Source: Chryseobacterium defluvii
Lineage (GTDB): Bacteria > Bacteroidota > Bacteroidia > Flavobacteriales > Weeksellaceae
Reading direction: 5' to 3'
DNA length: 64,000 bases
Assembly (NCBI RefSeq): GCF_003634775.1
Contig: NZ_RBXB01000002.1
Coordinates: 248,001 to 312,000 of the forward strand
A program made the translations under genes and the position numbers. Of this stretch, positions 33,583 through 42,584 are shown in pieces. Every line of letters begins with the position of its first letter. Within the stretch, counting starts at the first letter, position 1. The notes under the pieces are model-generated. The model was not told the origin of the DNA, made no database searches, and saw only the letters and a list, made by a program, of their open reading frames with translations.

Positions 33583-34125
33583 ATGAAAAATTTTCAGAAA
33601 ATAATAGTCCCTGTTTCGCTGGGTATTTTAGGAGTGATTTTATTTAATTCCTGTTCAGTGGGAATTCCGGAAGGGGCAAGAGCCGTTAAAAATTTTAATG
33701 CCCAGAAATATCTGGGAAAATGGTATGAAGTGGCACGTTTCGATTATAAATTTGAACGGAATATGGATAATGTTACGGCTACCTATACTCAAAATTCTGA
33801 CGGAAGCATTCGGGTAGAAAACAGAGGGTATAATGTGGTAAAAAAAGAATGGAAAGAAGCGATAGGAGAAGCCAGATTCGTAAAAGACAAAACGGAAGCC
33901 CGTCTTAAAGTCTCATTCTTTAAGCCCATCTGGTCCGGCTATAATGTTATAGACATCGATGAAAATTATCAATATGCCTTAGTGGCCGGGAACAGTGTAA
34001 AATACCTTTGGATACTTTCCAGGACTACAGAAATTCCTGAGAGTATCCGACAAAGATTTCTTGAAAAAGCTAAAAAGATCGGTTATAATACAAATGAATT
34101 GATTTGGGTAAGGCACAATCAGTAA
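33583..34125 (+). CDS. Blc-like lipocalin lipoprotein
   Basis: Outer-membrane lipoprotein of 180 aa with lipobox FNSC (Cys about 24). The lipocalin motif is YLGKWYEVARFDYKFER at about 44-60, followed by TYTQNSDGSIRVENRGY; later YNVIDIDENYQYALVAG and YLWILSRT match the Blc/apolipoprotein D family. Such proteins bind fatty acids or lysophospholipids and help membrane repair under stress. It follows the LytTR gene by 60 nt. Confidence 0.92.
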   Translation: MKNFQKIIVPVSLGILGVILFNSCSVGIPEGARAVKNFNAQKYLGKWYEVARFDYKFERNMDNVTATYTQNSDGSIRVENRGYNVVKKEWKEAIGEARFVKDKTEARLKVSFFKPIWSGYNVIDIDENYQYALVAGNSVKYLWILSRTTEIPESIRQRFLEKAKKIGYNTNELIWVRHNQ

Positions 34126-34211
34126 TTTTTTAAGTACGATTTTAAGTTAAATATATTGTCAGCCACATATATTTTCCCGTCATTTGTATAAGAATTTTCG
34201 AGAATATACAT

Positions 34212-35474
34212 ATGGAAAAAGCTGTTCTGATTACCATTGGTGATGAGATTCTTTCAGGAAATACCGTAGACACCAATTCTAATTTTATTGCTACTGAACT
34301 TAAAAACATAGGAATACAGGTTGTACAGATCTTCACCATTTCAGATGAGATTGAAACCATCAAAAAAACTTTACATGCTGCACTGGAATCGGGCGACCTT
34401 GTGATTACAACAGGTGGATTGGGACCCACCAGAGATGACAAAACAAAAAAGGCCCTGGCTGAATTTTTCAATGACGAGATTGCTCTGGATGAGGTTACTT
34501 TTGAACATCTTAGAAAGTATATGGAAAAAAGAGGAAGGCTTGAGATTCTTGAAAGAAACAGAGAACAGGCTTTTGTCCCTACAAAATCTTTAGTTTTCCA
34601 AAATTATTACGGAACCGCTCCCTGTATGATGATGGAGCAGAATGGAAAGCTGTGCTTCAGTCTTCCGGGAGTTCCTTATGAAGTAAAGCCATTGATTAAA
34701 GATCAGATCATTCCTTACTTAAAAAATAAATTCAATCTCAACTATATCACTACAAGAATTGTTTCCGTTGTAGGAATTCCCGAAAGTATTTTAGCGGATA
34801 CCATTGAAAACTGGGAACTGGCCCTTCCGGATAACATGGCATTGTCTTACCTTCCGGTAGGAACCAGGGTGAAACTGAGATTAATTGCGAAAGGAGATAA
34901 TGAAGAGCTGTTACAGCAACAATTGGAAGACCGGGTTCAAATGCTGCTCCCTTTAGTGGAAGGTCATACCATTGCCACATCCGAAGATAAAATTGAAAAG
35001 ATTTTAGGTGAATTGTTGAGTGAGAAAAAGCTCACTATTTCAACAGCGGAAAGCTGTACGGGAGGAGAACTGGCCAAAATGATCACTTCCAATTCAGGAT
35101 GCTCAAAATATTTTCTGGGGGGAATCATTGCTTATGCTTCGGAAAAGAAAACCGAAATTTTAAAAGTTTCACAAGATACAATTGATCAGTATACGGTAGT
35201 GAGCGAACAGGTTGCCCGGGAAATGGCAAAAGGTTGTCAGGAATTATTTGATACAGATATTTCTCTTTCCACAACCGGAGTGGCCGGGCCGGGAAAAGGT
35301 GAGGACGGGAAAGAAGTAGGAACTGTTTTCTATACCATCAGAATCAATGAAAAAGAACAAACCTCAAAACTCTATATGCCTCATTTGGAAAGGCTCGATT
35401 TTATGAATTTTGTTTCACAGAAAATCCTTCAGGATCTGATCGGGATGCTGATACAAACTGAAGATAATCAGTAA
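34212..35474 (+). CDS. cinA: CinA family nicotinamide mononucleotide deamidase-related protein
   Basis: Cytoplasmic protein of 420 aa. The N-terminal molybdopterin-binding-like (COG1058) domain has IGDEILSGNTVDTNSNF and TTGGLGPTRDD. The C-terminal CinA domain has STAESCTGGELAK (about 280) and STTGVAGPGKGEDGKEVGTV. The family includes NMN amidohydrolases and ADP-ribose pyrophosphatases of pyridine nucleotide recycling. Full length and intact. It is transcribed in the same direction as the M13 genes but 82 nt apart from them. Confidence 0.93.
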   Translation: MEKAVLITIGDEILSGNTVDTNSNFIATELKNIGIQVVQIFTISDEIETIKKTLHAALESGDLVITTGGLGPTRDDKTKKALAEFFNDEIALDEVTFEHLRKYMEKRGRLEILERNREQAFVPTKSLVFQNYYGTAPCMMMEQNGKLCFSLPGVPYEVKPLIKDQIIPYLKNKFNLNYITTRIVSVVGIPESILADTIENWELALPDNMALSYLPVGTRVKLRLIAKGDNEELLQQQLEDRVQMLLPLVEGHTIATSEDKIEKILGELLSEKKLTISTAESCTGGELAKMITSNSGCSKYFLGGIIAYASEKKTEILKVSQDTIDQYTVVSEQVAREMAKGCQELFDTDISLSTTGVAGPGKGEDGKEVGTVFYTIRINEKEQTSKLYMPHLERLDFMNFVSQKILQDLIGMLIQTEDNQ

Positions 35475-35556
35475 TGTACATAAGCGGCTGGAAAATAAAA
35501 TACTTTCAGTAACAAATTGAAGAAAAGACATACATATTGTATAAATTGTAATTAGA

Positions 35557-37614
35557 ATGAAAAAATTAACGCTTTCTCTGTTCTTATTAACAGGGATTTG
35601 TTCACAGAATGTATTGCAGGCTCAGGCTAATGCAAACAAAACTGCTGTGAGTGCTACAGATAAAGGATTAGACCTTAGTCTGATGGATAAATCTGTACGT
35701 CCTCAGGATGATTTTTATAACTATGTGAACGGAACATGGATGAAAACTGCTAAAATTCCGTCTGATAAGCCAACCTGGGGAAGTTTCAACAAGCTTGCTG
35801 ATGATACGGATAATAATTCCATGACGATCCTGAACTCTCTTTTGAAAGATAAATTTGCTGATGGAACAGAGGGGAAAAAGATTCAGGACCTGTATGCTAC
35901 CTATATGAATATGCAGAAGAGAAATGCAGACGGAATCAAGCCTATTCAGGCAAATATCAACAAAATTGATGCTATCAAAAATGTTGCGGATCTTCAGAAT
36001 TATCTTACTTCAGCAACGAAAGAAGGCGAAAATACTTTCTACGGATGGGGAGTGGATGCAGATCTGAAAGATTCTAAAATGAATGCTGTTTACTTAGGTA
36101 ATGCTGCTCTTGGTTTAGGAAGAGATTATTATCAGAAAGTCAATGAAAAAAATACAGAGGCTATTGCAGAATACACAAAATATGTAGCTTCCATGTTGAA
36201 AGAACTGGGTTACAAAAATGCTGATGCAGCTGCAAAAGGAATTGTTGATTATGAGAAAAGTATTGCACAGACTTATTTGACGAACGAGCAAAGCCGCGAC
36301 AATACACTTCAGTATAATCCAAAAACAATGTCGGAACTTTCCGGATTGGTGAAAAATGTAGACCTTCCTGCTTACCTTAAAAAAGTGGGGGTGAATACGG
36401 ATAAAGTAATTATCGGGGAAATCGGGTATTACAAAAACCTGGATAAATTCATCAATGCCCAGAATCTTCCTGTGATCAAGGATTATCTGAAATTCCATAT
36501 GCTTCACGGAAGTGCTTCTTATTTAAGCGAAAAACTGGGCGACATGAAGTTTGCTTTCTACGGCAAATATTTAAGAGGTCAGCAAGAACAAAGAGCTCTT
36601 AACAAAAGAGGGTATGAACTGATCAACGGAACCTTGGGCGAAGCCTTCGGAAAATTATATGTTGAAAAATATTTCCCTGCTGAAGCAAAAGCTCAAATGG
36701 TTGAGTTAATTGATTACCTGAAGAAAAGTTTCGCGGTTCACATCAATGGTTTGACATGGATGTCTGCTACAACAAAGGAAAAAGCAATGCAGAAATTGAA
36801 CAAATTCACTGTAAAAGTTGCTTATCCTGATAAATGGAAAGATTATTCTAAACTAAATATTGTTTCTGAAGCTAAAGGTGGAAACTTATATTCAAACCTT
36901 CAGAACATCACTGAATGGCAGTATAACAAAGATTTGGCGAAAATCGGAAAAGCTGTTGACAAATCAGAATGGGGAATGACTCCGCAGACGGTAAATGCTT
37001 ATTACAACCCGGTAAACAACGAGATCGTTTTCCCTGCTGCGATTCTTCAACCACCTTTCTTTAATCCTCAGGCTGATGCTGCCATTAATTTTGGTGGAAT
37101 CGGTGCGGTTATCGGTCACGAAATGAGCCACGGATTTGATGATTCAGGAGCACAGTTTGATGCAGACGGAAACCTGGTAGACTGGTGGACTCCGGAAGAT
37201 AAGGCCAATTTCGAAAAAGCGACAAAAGCTCTTGCTGCTCAATACGATAAGTATGAGCCAGTAAAAGGAACGTTCGTAAACGGGACTTTCACGAACGGTG
37301 AGAATATTGCTGACCTGGGAGGTGTAAATATCGCTTATGATGCGCTTCAAATGTATCTGAAAGATAAAGGGAATCCTGGATCCATCAGTGGTTATACACA
37401 GGATCAGAGATTCTTCATGAGCTGGGCAACTGTTTGGAGAACATTGTCAAGCGAGAAATACATGATCAACCAGGTGAAAACAGACCCGCACTCCCCTGGA
37501 TATTTCAGGAGCTTCGGTCCGGTTATTAATGTTGATTCTTTCTATAAAGCATTCGACGTAAAAGAAGGCGATAAGCTGTATAAAAAACCTGCAGACAGGA
37601 TTAAAATCTGGTAA
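35557..37614 (+). CDS. M13 family metallopeptidase (neprilysin-like), secreted
   Basis: Zinc peptidase of 685 aa with a Sec signal peptide ending at LQAQ (about residue 24), without a lipobox Cys. The M13 N-terminal domain starts at MDKSVRPQDDFYNYVNGTWM. The zinc site is IGHEMSHGFDDSGAQFD (HExxH) with the downstream ENIADLGGV (third ligand Glu, then Asp). The C-terminus FRSFGPVINVDSFYKAFDV and DRIKIW is typical. It probably degrades oligopeptides in the periplasm. A closely related copy follows after a terminator, so the pair arose by tandem duplication. Confidence 0.95.
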   Translation: MKKLTLSLFLLTGICSQNVLQAQANANKTAVSATDKGLDLSLMDKSVRPQDDFYNYVNGTWMKTAKIPSDKPTWGSFNKLADDTDNNSMTILNSLLKDKFADGTEGKKIQDLYATYMNMQKRNADGIKPIQANINKIDAIKNVADLQNYLTSATKEGENTFYGWGVDADLKDSKMNAVYLGNAALGLGRDYYQKVNEKNTEAIAEYTKYVASMLKELGYKNADAAAKGIVDYEKSIAQTYLTNEQSRDNTLQYNPKTMSELSGLVKNVDLPAYLKKVGVNTDKVIIGEIGYYKNLDKFINAQNLPVIKDYLKFHMLHGSASYLSEKLGDMKFAFYGKYLRGQQEQRALNKRGYELINGTLGEAFGKLYVEKYFPAEAKAQMVELIDYLKKSFAVHINGLTWMSATTKEKAMQKLNKFTVKVAYPDKWKDYSKLNIVSEAKGGNLYSNLQNITEWQYNKDLAKIGKAVDKSEWGMTPQTVNAYYNPVNNEIVFPAAILQPPFFNPQADAAINFGGIGAVIGHEMSHGFDDSGAQFDADGNLVDWWTPEDKANFEKATKALAAQYDKYEPVKGTFVNGTFTNGENIADLGGVNIAYDALQMYLKDKGNPGSISGYTQDQRFFMSWATVWRTLSSEKYMINQVKTDPHSPGYFRSFGPVINVDSFYKAFDVKEGDKLYKKPADRIKIW

Positions 37615-37630
37615 TCATTACCAAAAAATA

Positions 37631-37659
37631 GAAAACCGCTCAGAAATGAGCGGTTTTTG
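37631..37659 (+). terminator. Rho-independent terminator between the M13 genes
   Basis: The stem AAAACCGCTCA/TGAGCGGTTTT with a GAAA tetraloop is followed by T. Confidence 0.85.
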
Positions 37660-37782
37660 TTATTAATGATAATTGATAATCGGTCATTGATCTTAAAAAT
37701 TCACCTGCATATTGATCTTTACATATCCAGTTCGAATCTTATATCATTTATTATTTATCAATGATCATTAGTAAACAATTCG

Positions 37783-37790
37783 TATATTTG
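37783..37790 (+). promoter_or_regulatory. Candidate -7 element of the second M13 gene
   Basis: TATATTTG fits TAnnTTTG, 32 nt before the ATG at 37823. Together with the terminator upstream it suggests separate transcription of the two paralogues. Confidence 0.45.
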
Positions 37791-37822
37791 GTAAGTTTGT
37801 GTTCAATCAAAAATTATTTTTA

Positions 37823-39922
37823 ATGAAAAAGCTAAATATTGCAATACTTGCCTTTTCAGGGATAGTATTTTTAAACTCCTGCGGTACCGCAAAAACTGCT
37901 GATACCAGTACCAAAACCGAGACTGCAGTTGCCGTTGCAGAACCTGTGAAAAAAGAAGAAGTGAAGGAAGAAGGGATCAATTTATCATATATGGATAAAA
38001 GTGTACGTCCGCAAGATGATTTTTTTAGCTACGTTAACGGAAACTGGGTGAAAACCACTCAGATTCCTTCCGATAAATCAAGCTGGGGCTCTTTCAATGC
38101 ATTGAGAGAAAATGTGGATGATGCTTCTCTTGATATTCTCAATAAAATTCTTTCCGAAAAATATCCGGAAGGTTCGGAAGGACAAAAAATTCAGAACCTG
38201 TATGCTTCTTTCATGGATACCAACAAAAGAAATGCGGAAGGTTTAGCTCCGATCAAAGGAGATCTGGCAAAAATTGATGCCATCAAAAACCTCAATGACC
38301 TTCAGAAATATCTTTTAGAAGGAACGAAGTTTGGAGACAATTCTTTCTATGGATGGGGAGTAAGGGCAGATATGAAGGATTCTAAAATGAACGCCGTATA
38401 CCTTGGCGGTCCCGATCTTGGTTTAGGAAGAGACTATTACCAGAAAGACAATGAGGCCAATGCTAAAACTTTAGCAGAGTATCAGAATTATGTGGGCAAA
38501 TTATTCGGGGTTTTAGGATATAAAAACTCAGCTCAGGCAGCTCAGAATGTAGTGGCTTTTGAAAAGCAATTGGCTAAATACCTTTTAACACTTGAACAAA
38601 ACAGAGATGCCAATTTAAGATATAACCCTAAAAAAGTATCCGAATTATCAGATTTGGTTAAAAATATCGACTTAGCAAAATATTTAACGGGTGCGGGTGT
38701 CAACACAGATAAAGTAATTATCGGAGAACTGAAATATTACCAGAATATGGATCAGTTCCTGACTCAGAAAAACCTTCCACTGTTAAAAGATTACTTAAAA
38801 TACCATGTTATCAACGGAAATGCGAGTAACCTGGATCAGAATTTAGAACAGATCAGATTCGATTTCTATTCAAAATATCTTCAGGGACAGAAAGAACAGC
38901 GTCCGATGGATAAAAGAGGGCTGTCTCTTGTCAATGGAGTTCTTGGAGAAGCTTTCGGTAAGCTGTATGTTGAAAAATATTTTACTCCGGAAGCAAAACA
39001 ACAGATGGAAACTTATATCGACTATCTGTTGAAATCCTTCAAAACCCACATCAATAACCTGGATTGGATGTCTGCAACCACCAAGGTAAAAGCGCAGGAG
39101 AAACTATCTAAATTCTCTGTGAAAATCGCTTATCCGGACAAGTGGAAAGATTATTCTCAATTGAAAGTAAGCTCTCCCGAACAAGGGGCAACCTTATATT
39201 CCAATCTTCAGAATGTTGCAGCATGGCAATATCAGAGAAGCCTGGAAAAAGTAGGAAAACCGGTGGATAAAACAGAATGGGGAATGACTCCTCAAACGGT
39301 AAACGCATATTACAACGGTTCAAACAACGAAATCGTGTTTCCTGCAGCTATTCTACAGCCTCCGTTCTATAATCCTAAAGCTGATGCAGCCGTTAATTTC
39401 GGTGGTATCGGTGCCGTTATCGGACACGAGATTTCTCACGGATTCGACGACAGCGGTTCCCGTTTTGATGGAGACGGAAACCTGAATAACTGGTGGACAG
39501 ATGAAGACCGTAAGAACTTTGATGCAAAAGTAGGACAACTAGCCGCACAGTATAATGCTTATGAACCCGTAAAAGGAAGCTTTGTAAACGGTAAATTTAC
39601 AAGTGGTGAAAACATCGGAGATTTAGGTGGAGTGGCTGTTGCTTATGATGCCCTTCAGATGTATCTGAAAGACCACGGAAATCCAGGGCCAATCAGTGGG
39701 TTTACTCAGGACCAGAGATTCTTTATGAGCTGGGCAACAGTCTGGAGAACAAAATCCACAGACCAGCATATGGTCAATCAGGTAAAAACAGACCCGCATT
39801 CACCGGGATATTTCAGGGCATTCGGTCCGCTGGTGAATCAGGATTCATTTATTAAAGCATTTGATATAAAGTCTGGGGATAAAATGTACAAGGCCCCTCA
39901 GGACAGAATAAAAATCTGGTAA
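37823..39922 (+). CDS. M13 family metallopeptidase lipoprotein (tandem paralogue)
   Basis: Zinc peptidase of 699 aa from the ATG at 37823; the frame is open further upstream. It differs from its upstream paralogue at the N-terminus, which has a lipobox FLNSC (Cys about 20) and a Thr/Ala/Glu-rich linker before MDKSVRPQDDFFSYVNGNWV. The zinc site is GHEISHGFDDSGSRFD and the downstream motif ENIGDLGGV. The two proteins align over their full length with the same C-terminus DRIKIW. The different export signals suggest that one copy is soluble and the other membrane-anchored. Confidence 0.95.
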   Translation: MKKLNIAILAFSGIVFLNSCGTAKTADTSTKTETAVAVAEPVKKEEVKEEGINLSYMDKSVRPQDDFFSYVNGNWVKTTQIPSDKSSWGSFNALRENVDDASLDILNKILSEKYPEGSEGQKIQNLYASFMDTNKRNAEGLAPIKGDLAKIDAIKNLNDLQKYLLEGTKFGDNSFYGWGVRADMKDSKMNAVYLGGPDLGLGRDYYQKDNEANAKTLAEYQNYVGKLFGVLGYKNSAQAAQNVVAFEKQLAKYLLTLEQNRDANLRYNPKKVSELSDLVKNIDLAKYLTGAGVNTDKVIIGELKYYQNMDQFLTQKNLPLLKDYLKYHVINGNASNLDQNLEQIRFDFYSKYLQGQKEQRPMDKRGLSLVNGVLGEAFGKLYVEKYFTPEAKQQMETYIDYLLKSFKTHINNLDWMSATTKVKAQEKLSKFSVKIAYPDKWKDYSQLKVSSPEQGATLYSNLQNVAAWQYQRSLEKVGKPVDKTEWGMTPQTVNAYYNGSNNEIVFPAAILQPPFYNPKADAAVNFGGIGAVIGHEISHGFDDSGSRFDGDGNLNNWWTDEDRKNFDAKVGQLAAQYNAYEPVKGSFVNGKFTSGENIGDLGGVAVAYDALQMYLKDHGNPGPISGFTQDQRFFMSWATVWRTKSTDQHMVNQVKTDPHSPGYFRAFGPLVNQDSFIKAFDIKSGDKMYKAPQDRIKIW

Positions 39923-39947
39923 TAGTTTACCAGCAATTGTTAGAAAA

Positions 39948-39977
39948 GAAAACGCATCATTTTGATGCGTTTTTTTA
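39948..39977 (+). terminator. Rho-independent terminator after the second M13 gene
   Basis: The stem AAACGCATCA/TGATGCGTTT with a short loop is followed by a T-tract. Confidence 0.85.
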
Positions 39978-40192
39978 TTTATTTTTCATAGTTTAGTGAC
40001 ATCATTAAATACTATTTTTTAATTGATATATAATGGATTAAATTAAATATTTCAAGAAAAATCTTAACAAAATTTTGTATGTTACAGTTTTTTTTTAAAT
40101 TTAAACATTGGATTGGTGACTTGTTCGATTCCGCAACAGGTTATTTTAAAAGCAATCCTCACCAAAATCAAAAATCTCAAAATAATAATAAT

Positions 40193-40639
40193 ATGGCAAT
40201 GTTCAATTATGGTGTTGGCGGAAACGAAGTTAAAGTAGACGCTAATGAAGCTATTCAGGAAATACAAGAGAATAAATCACTCATTGTAAGCCAGCTTACA
40301 ACCGAGGAATCTTATACCCCTGAAATTGTAACAGGATTAAAGACTGTGGATGATGTCTTCAAACATTTTCAGCCTTCTGTAAGCGTACAGCATGAAACAG
40401 AAGACGGCGGAGTGGTAGAAGAAGAATTCCGTTTTCAGAATCTTGCGGATTTCACACCCAAAAATCTTACCCAGAATTCAAATTATTTACAGCAGCTCAG
40501 CATGGAGCAGGAGCAGTACAACAAAATTGTACGTCAGCTGAAAACAAATAAAATTCTGCGTAATATGTTGGAAAACGAGCAAACGAGAGCAGCGTTTGTG
40601 GAAGTATTGAAAGAAGTGGCACAAGAACTTGAAAAATAA
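40193..40639 (+). CDS. tssB: Type VI secretion system contractile sheath small subunit TssB (Bacteroidota type)
   Basis: Protein of 148 aa from the ATG at 40193 (MAMFNYGVGGNEVKVDANEA). The frame is open from an ATG at 40079, but that extension is basic, Asn/Gln-rich and unlike the family. TssB features are VDDVFKHFQPSVSVQHETED followed by FRFQNLADFTPKNLTQNS, as in VipA/TssB proteins of subtype iii systems. With TssC it builds the contractile sheath in the cytoplasm. tssC starts 15 nt downstream. No other T6SS gene (hcp, vgrG, tssK, clpV, membrane complex) lies within this window. Confidence 0.88.
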   Translation: MAMFNYGVGGNEVKVDANEAIQEIQENKSLIVSQLTTEESYTPEIVTGLKTVDDVFKHFQPSVSVQHETEDGGVVEEEFRFQNLADFTPKNLTQNSNYLQQLSMEQEQYNKIVRQLKTNKILRNMLENEQTRAAFVEVLKEVAQELEK

Positions 40640-40654
40640 TTAAAGACTTTAATC

Positions 40655-42016
40655 ATGGACAGTAAACTACAGGCAGCAGAAGGCCAACAACAAGGTCAAC
40701 AGCAACAGACGGGTAAACCAAAAGGAAATCCGCTGGCCGAACTTAATAAAATAGGAGGTTTCGGCTTTGTTGAATCCGTTGTGGATGGCATTGCCAATAT
40801 GAATCCGACAAGAAAAGCAAGGAAAGAAATTTTCCTTAATGATACCAATAAAGCAGACGAAAGAAAAGAACTACTCCAAAAAATAAATCTTTGGGTGCAG
40901 CTTTTGGAAGAAAATGAATCTGCGGATAAAATGGCGGAAACCTGCAAAAATAAAGCGCAACAGGCTGATCAGAGTTTAAAAAGAAACCTGAAAAACACCC
41001 TTGATGCCGTTCGCCAGCTGGAAACCAACTACAGAACCGTAGCGCAGTTCTACAAAAATACGGAATTAGACAAAGTAGACAATGTAAATATTATTAATGC
41101 AAGCATTGATCAGGTAACGGATTTGGATAATCCGATTTTCATTGACGCGATTGCTGATGAATTTAAAAACTACTATGATCGTCTGGATCTTAGGGATAAT
41201 TATTCCATTCTGGCCATTCCGGGATATCTGGGATCCAATAAGGTAATCGAAAAATGGGCGAAAATCTGTAATGAGAACAAAGTGATGATGGTTACGGATT
41301 TCGCGAACCTTGATAAACCGGATGATGTGGTAGACCTTTTCCATTCCGCCAACCTTACAGGAGGAGAATTGCACAGAAGTAATGTGATTATGACGTGTAA
41401 CTGGCTTGTAGGACGTGGCAAAGCTGAAGAAGTGGGTGAAGAGGAAAATGTAGAACTTCCGCCTTCAACATCCTTAGCCGGGAAAATTCATAAAACACTG
41501 ATGTCTCAGGTGGCTGCAGGTAAGAAACATGGGAACATCAACGAAGTGGATGCCGTAAAATTCGAATTAAAGAAAAGTGAGATTTCCCAATTAGAAAAAA
41601 TGGGATTGGTGCCGATGGTGAATGAATATGGCAAAATTATGGCTTTCTCTGCAAAAACATTATTTACAGGAGATAATATCGGACTTCAGACATATTCAGT
41701 AGTTCGTGTATTTGATTATGTAACTAAAGTTTTATTGGATTTCTTAAACAGAAGGGCTTTCGAAAACTGGAATGCAAGAAATGAAGACGATTTGAGAAGA
41801 CAGATCGTAACATTCTTAGATGGCATTAAAGGACCGGATAAACTGATCGAGAAATTCAAGATCGTTCGTTTTGAACAGGATAAAGTGAACAAAGACAGAG
41901 TATGGCTGGATATCCGTTTAACCCCGTATTTCCCTACCAAAAGCTTCGTTATTAAATTAGACGGGCACAAAGGAGATGATGGTAACGAATGGGATGCAGA
42001 ATACGCTCAGGAATAA
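40655..42016 (+). CDS. tssC: Type VI secretion system contractile sheath large subunit TssC (DUF5458 type)
   Basis: Protein of 453 aa matching the Bacteroidota TssC form annotated DUF5458. The N-terminus is a Gln-rich tail, followed by GGFGFVESVVDGIANMNPTR. The middle part contains SILAIPGYLGSN and NVIMTCNWLVGRGKAEEVG, and the end has TPYFPTKSFVIKLDGHKG. It should assemble with TssB into a sheath that contracts to drive an effector-loaded tube. A terminator follows, so tssBC form a two-gene unit separated from any baseplate genes. Confidence 0.88.
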   Translation: MDSKLQAAEGQQQGQQQQTGKPKGNPLAELNKIGGFGFVESVVDGIANMNPTRKARKEIFLNDTNKADERKELLQKINLWVQLLEENESADKMAETCKNKAQQADQSLKRNLKNTLDAVRQLETNYRTVAQFYKNTELDKVDNVNIINASIDQVTDLDNPIFIDAIADEFKNYYDRLDLRDNYSILAIPGYLGSNKVIEKWAKICNENKVMMVTDFANLDKPDDVVDLFHSANLTGGELHRSNVIMTCNWLVGRGKAEEVGEEENVELPPSTSLAGKIHKTLMSQVAAGKKHGNINEVDAVKFELKKSEISQLEKMGLVPMVNEYGKIMAFSAKTLFTGDNIGLQTYSVVRVFDYVTKVLLDFLNRRAFENWNARNEDDLRRQIVTFLDGIKGPDKLIEKFKIVRFEQDKVNKDRVWLDIRLTPYFPTKSFVIKLDGHKGDDGNEWDAEYAQE

Positions 42017-42037
42017 ATTGACCTAAATTTTTATATA

Positions 42038-42069
42038 AAAAACCGATGCATTTTTACATCGGTTTTTTT
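42038..42069 (+). terminator. Rho-independent terminator after tssC
   Basis: The stem AAAACCGATG/CATCGGTTTT is followed by a T-tract. It overlaps the extended 5' end of the next open frame, which argues against the ATG at 42046. Confidence 0.85.
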
Positions 42070-42081
42070 CTACCGGATACT

Positions 42082-42558
42082 ATGAAAATTATTATGGAAA
42101 GAAGTAAATTCATATATGCTTTACCTTTATTTATTGTGGCTTTTCTGATAAGCTGTGAAGATAAAAAACTTCAAAGCCCTGAACATAAGATAGACCTTTT
42201 TGCAGATGAACGGCATGAAGGTAAGGCGTATGTAATGAGTGAAGAAGAATGTTACGATCAAAGTCAAATGGTCATTACCAGTGCGGATGTAAAGCTGGTA
42301 GACAGTTCTTCCGGCCGCGGTAAGGCTGTTTTTATCTATAAAATCAACTCAGGGGATTTGGTAAAAACAACACGGGATTCTGCTGTTCATTATCCATTGC
42401 AATTTCTTTCCAATTCCAGGTTAAAGCTCGGAAAAGATTCCATGTACATATACCTTCAAAAGCTTAATGGGTATCGTTTTATCGCCAAAGAAAAAAATCT
42501 TAAATATCAATGGTTGAAAGGAGCTTCGGTATATTCTGTAGGTAAAGAAAACAAATAA
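42082..42558 (+). CDS. Lipoprotein of unknown function
   Basis: Predicted lipoprotein of 158 aa. The ATG at 42082 (MKIIMERSKFIYALPLFIVA) is preferred because the earlier one lies in the tssC terminator; ATG 42094 is also possible. The lipobox is LISC, followed by an acidic/basic mixed region. No domain was recognised. It sits 26 nt ahead of mutY, which has its own candidate promoter. Confidence 0.7.
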   Translation: MKIIMERSKFIYALPLFIVAFLISCEDKKLQSPEHKIDLFADERHEGKAYVMSEEECYDQSQMVITSADVKLVDSSSGRGKAVFIYKINSGDLVKTTRDSAVHYPLQFLSNSRLKLGKDSMYIYLQKLNGYRFIAKEKNLKYQWLKGASVYSVGKENK

Positions 42559-42561
42559 GTT

Positions 42562-42569
42562 TATCTTTG
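42562..42569 (+). promoter_or_regulatory. Candidate -7 element of mutY
   Basis: TATCTTTG fits TAnnTTTG and lies 15 nt before the ATG at 42585. No TTG at the -33 distance; the region upstream is the end of the lipoprotein gene. Confidence 0.35.
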
Positions 42570-42584
42570 CAGGGATTTAATGAG

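Noticed and set aside
40079..40192. 38-residue N-terminal extension of TssB
   Set aside because: The extension is basic and Asn/Gln-rich. TssB proteins of this type begin near MAMFNYGVGG, and the ATG at 40193 fits.
42046..42081. Earlier start of the lipoprotein before mutY
   Set aside because: The codons lie inside the tssC terminator stem and loop.
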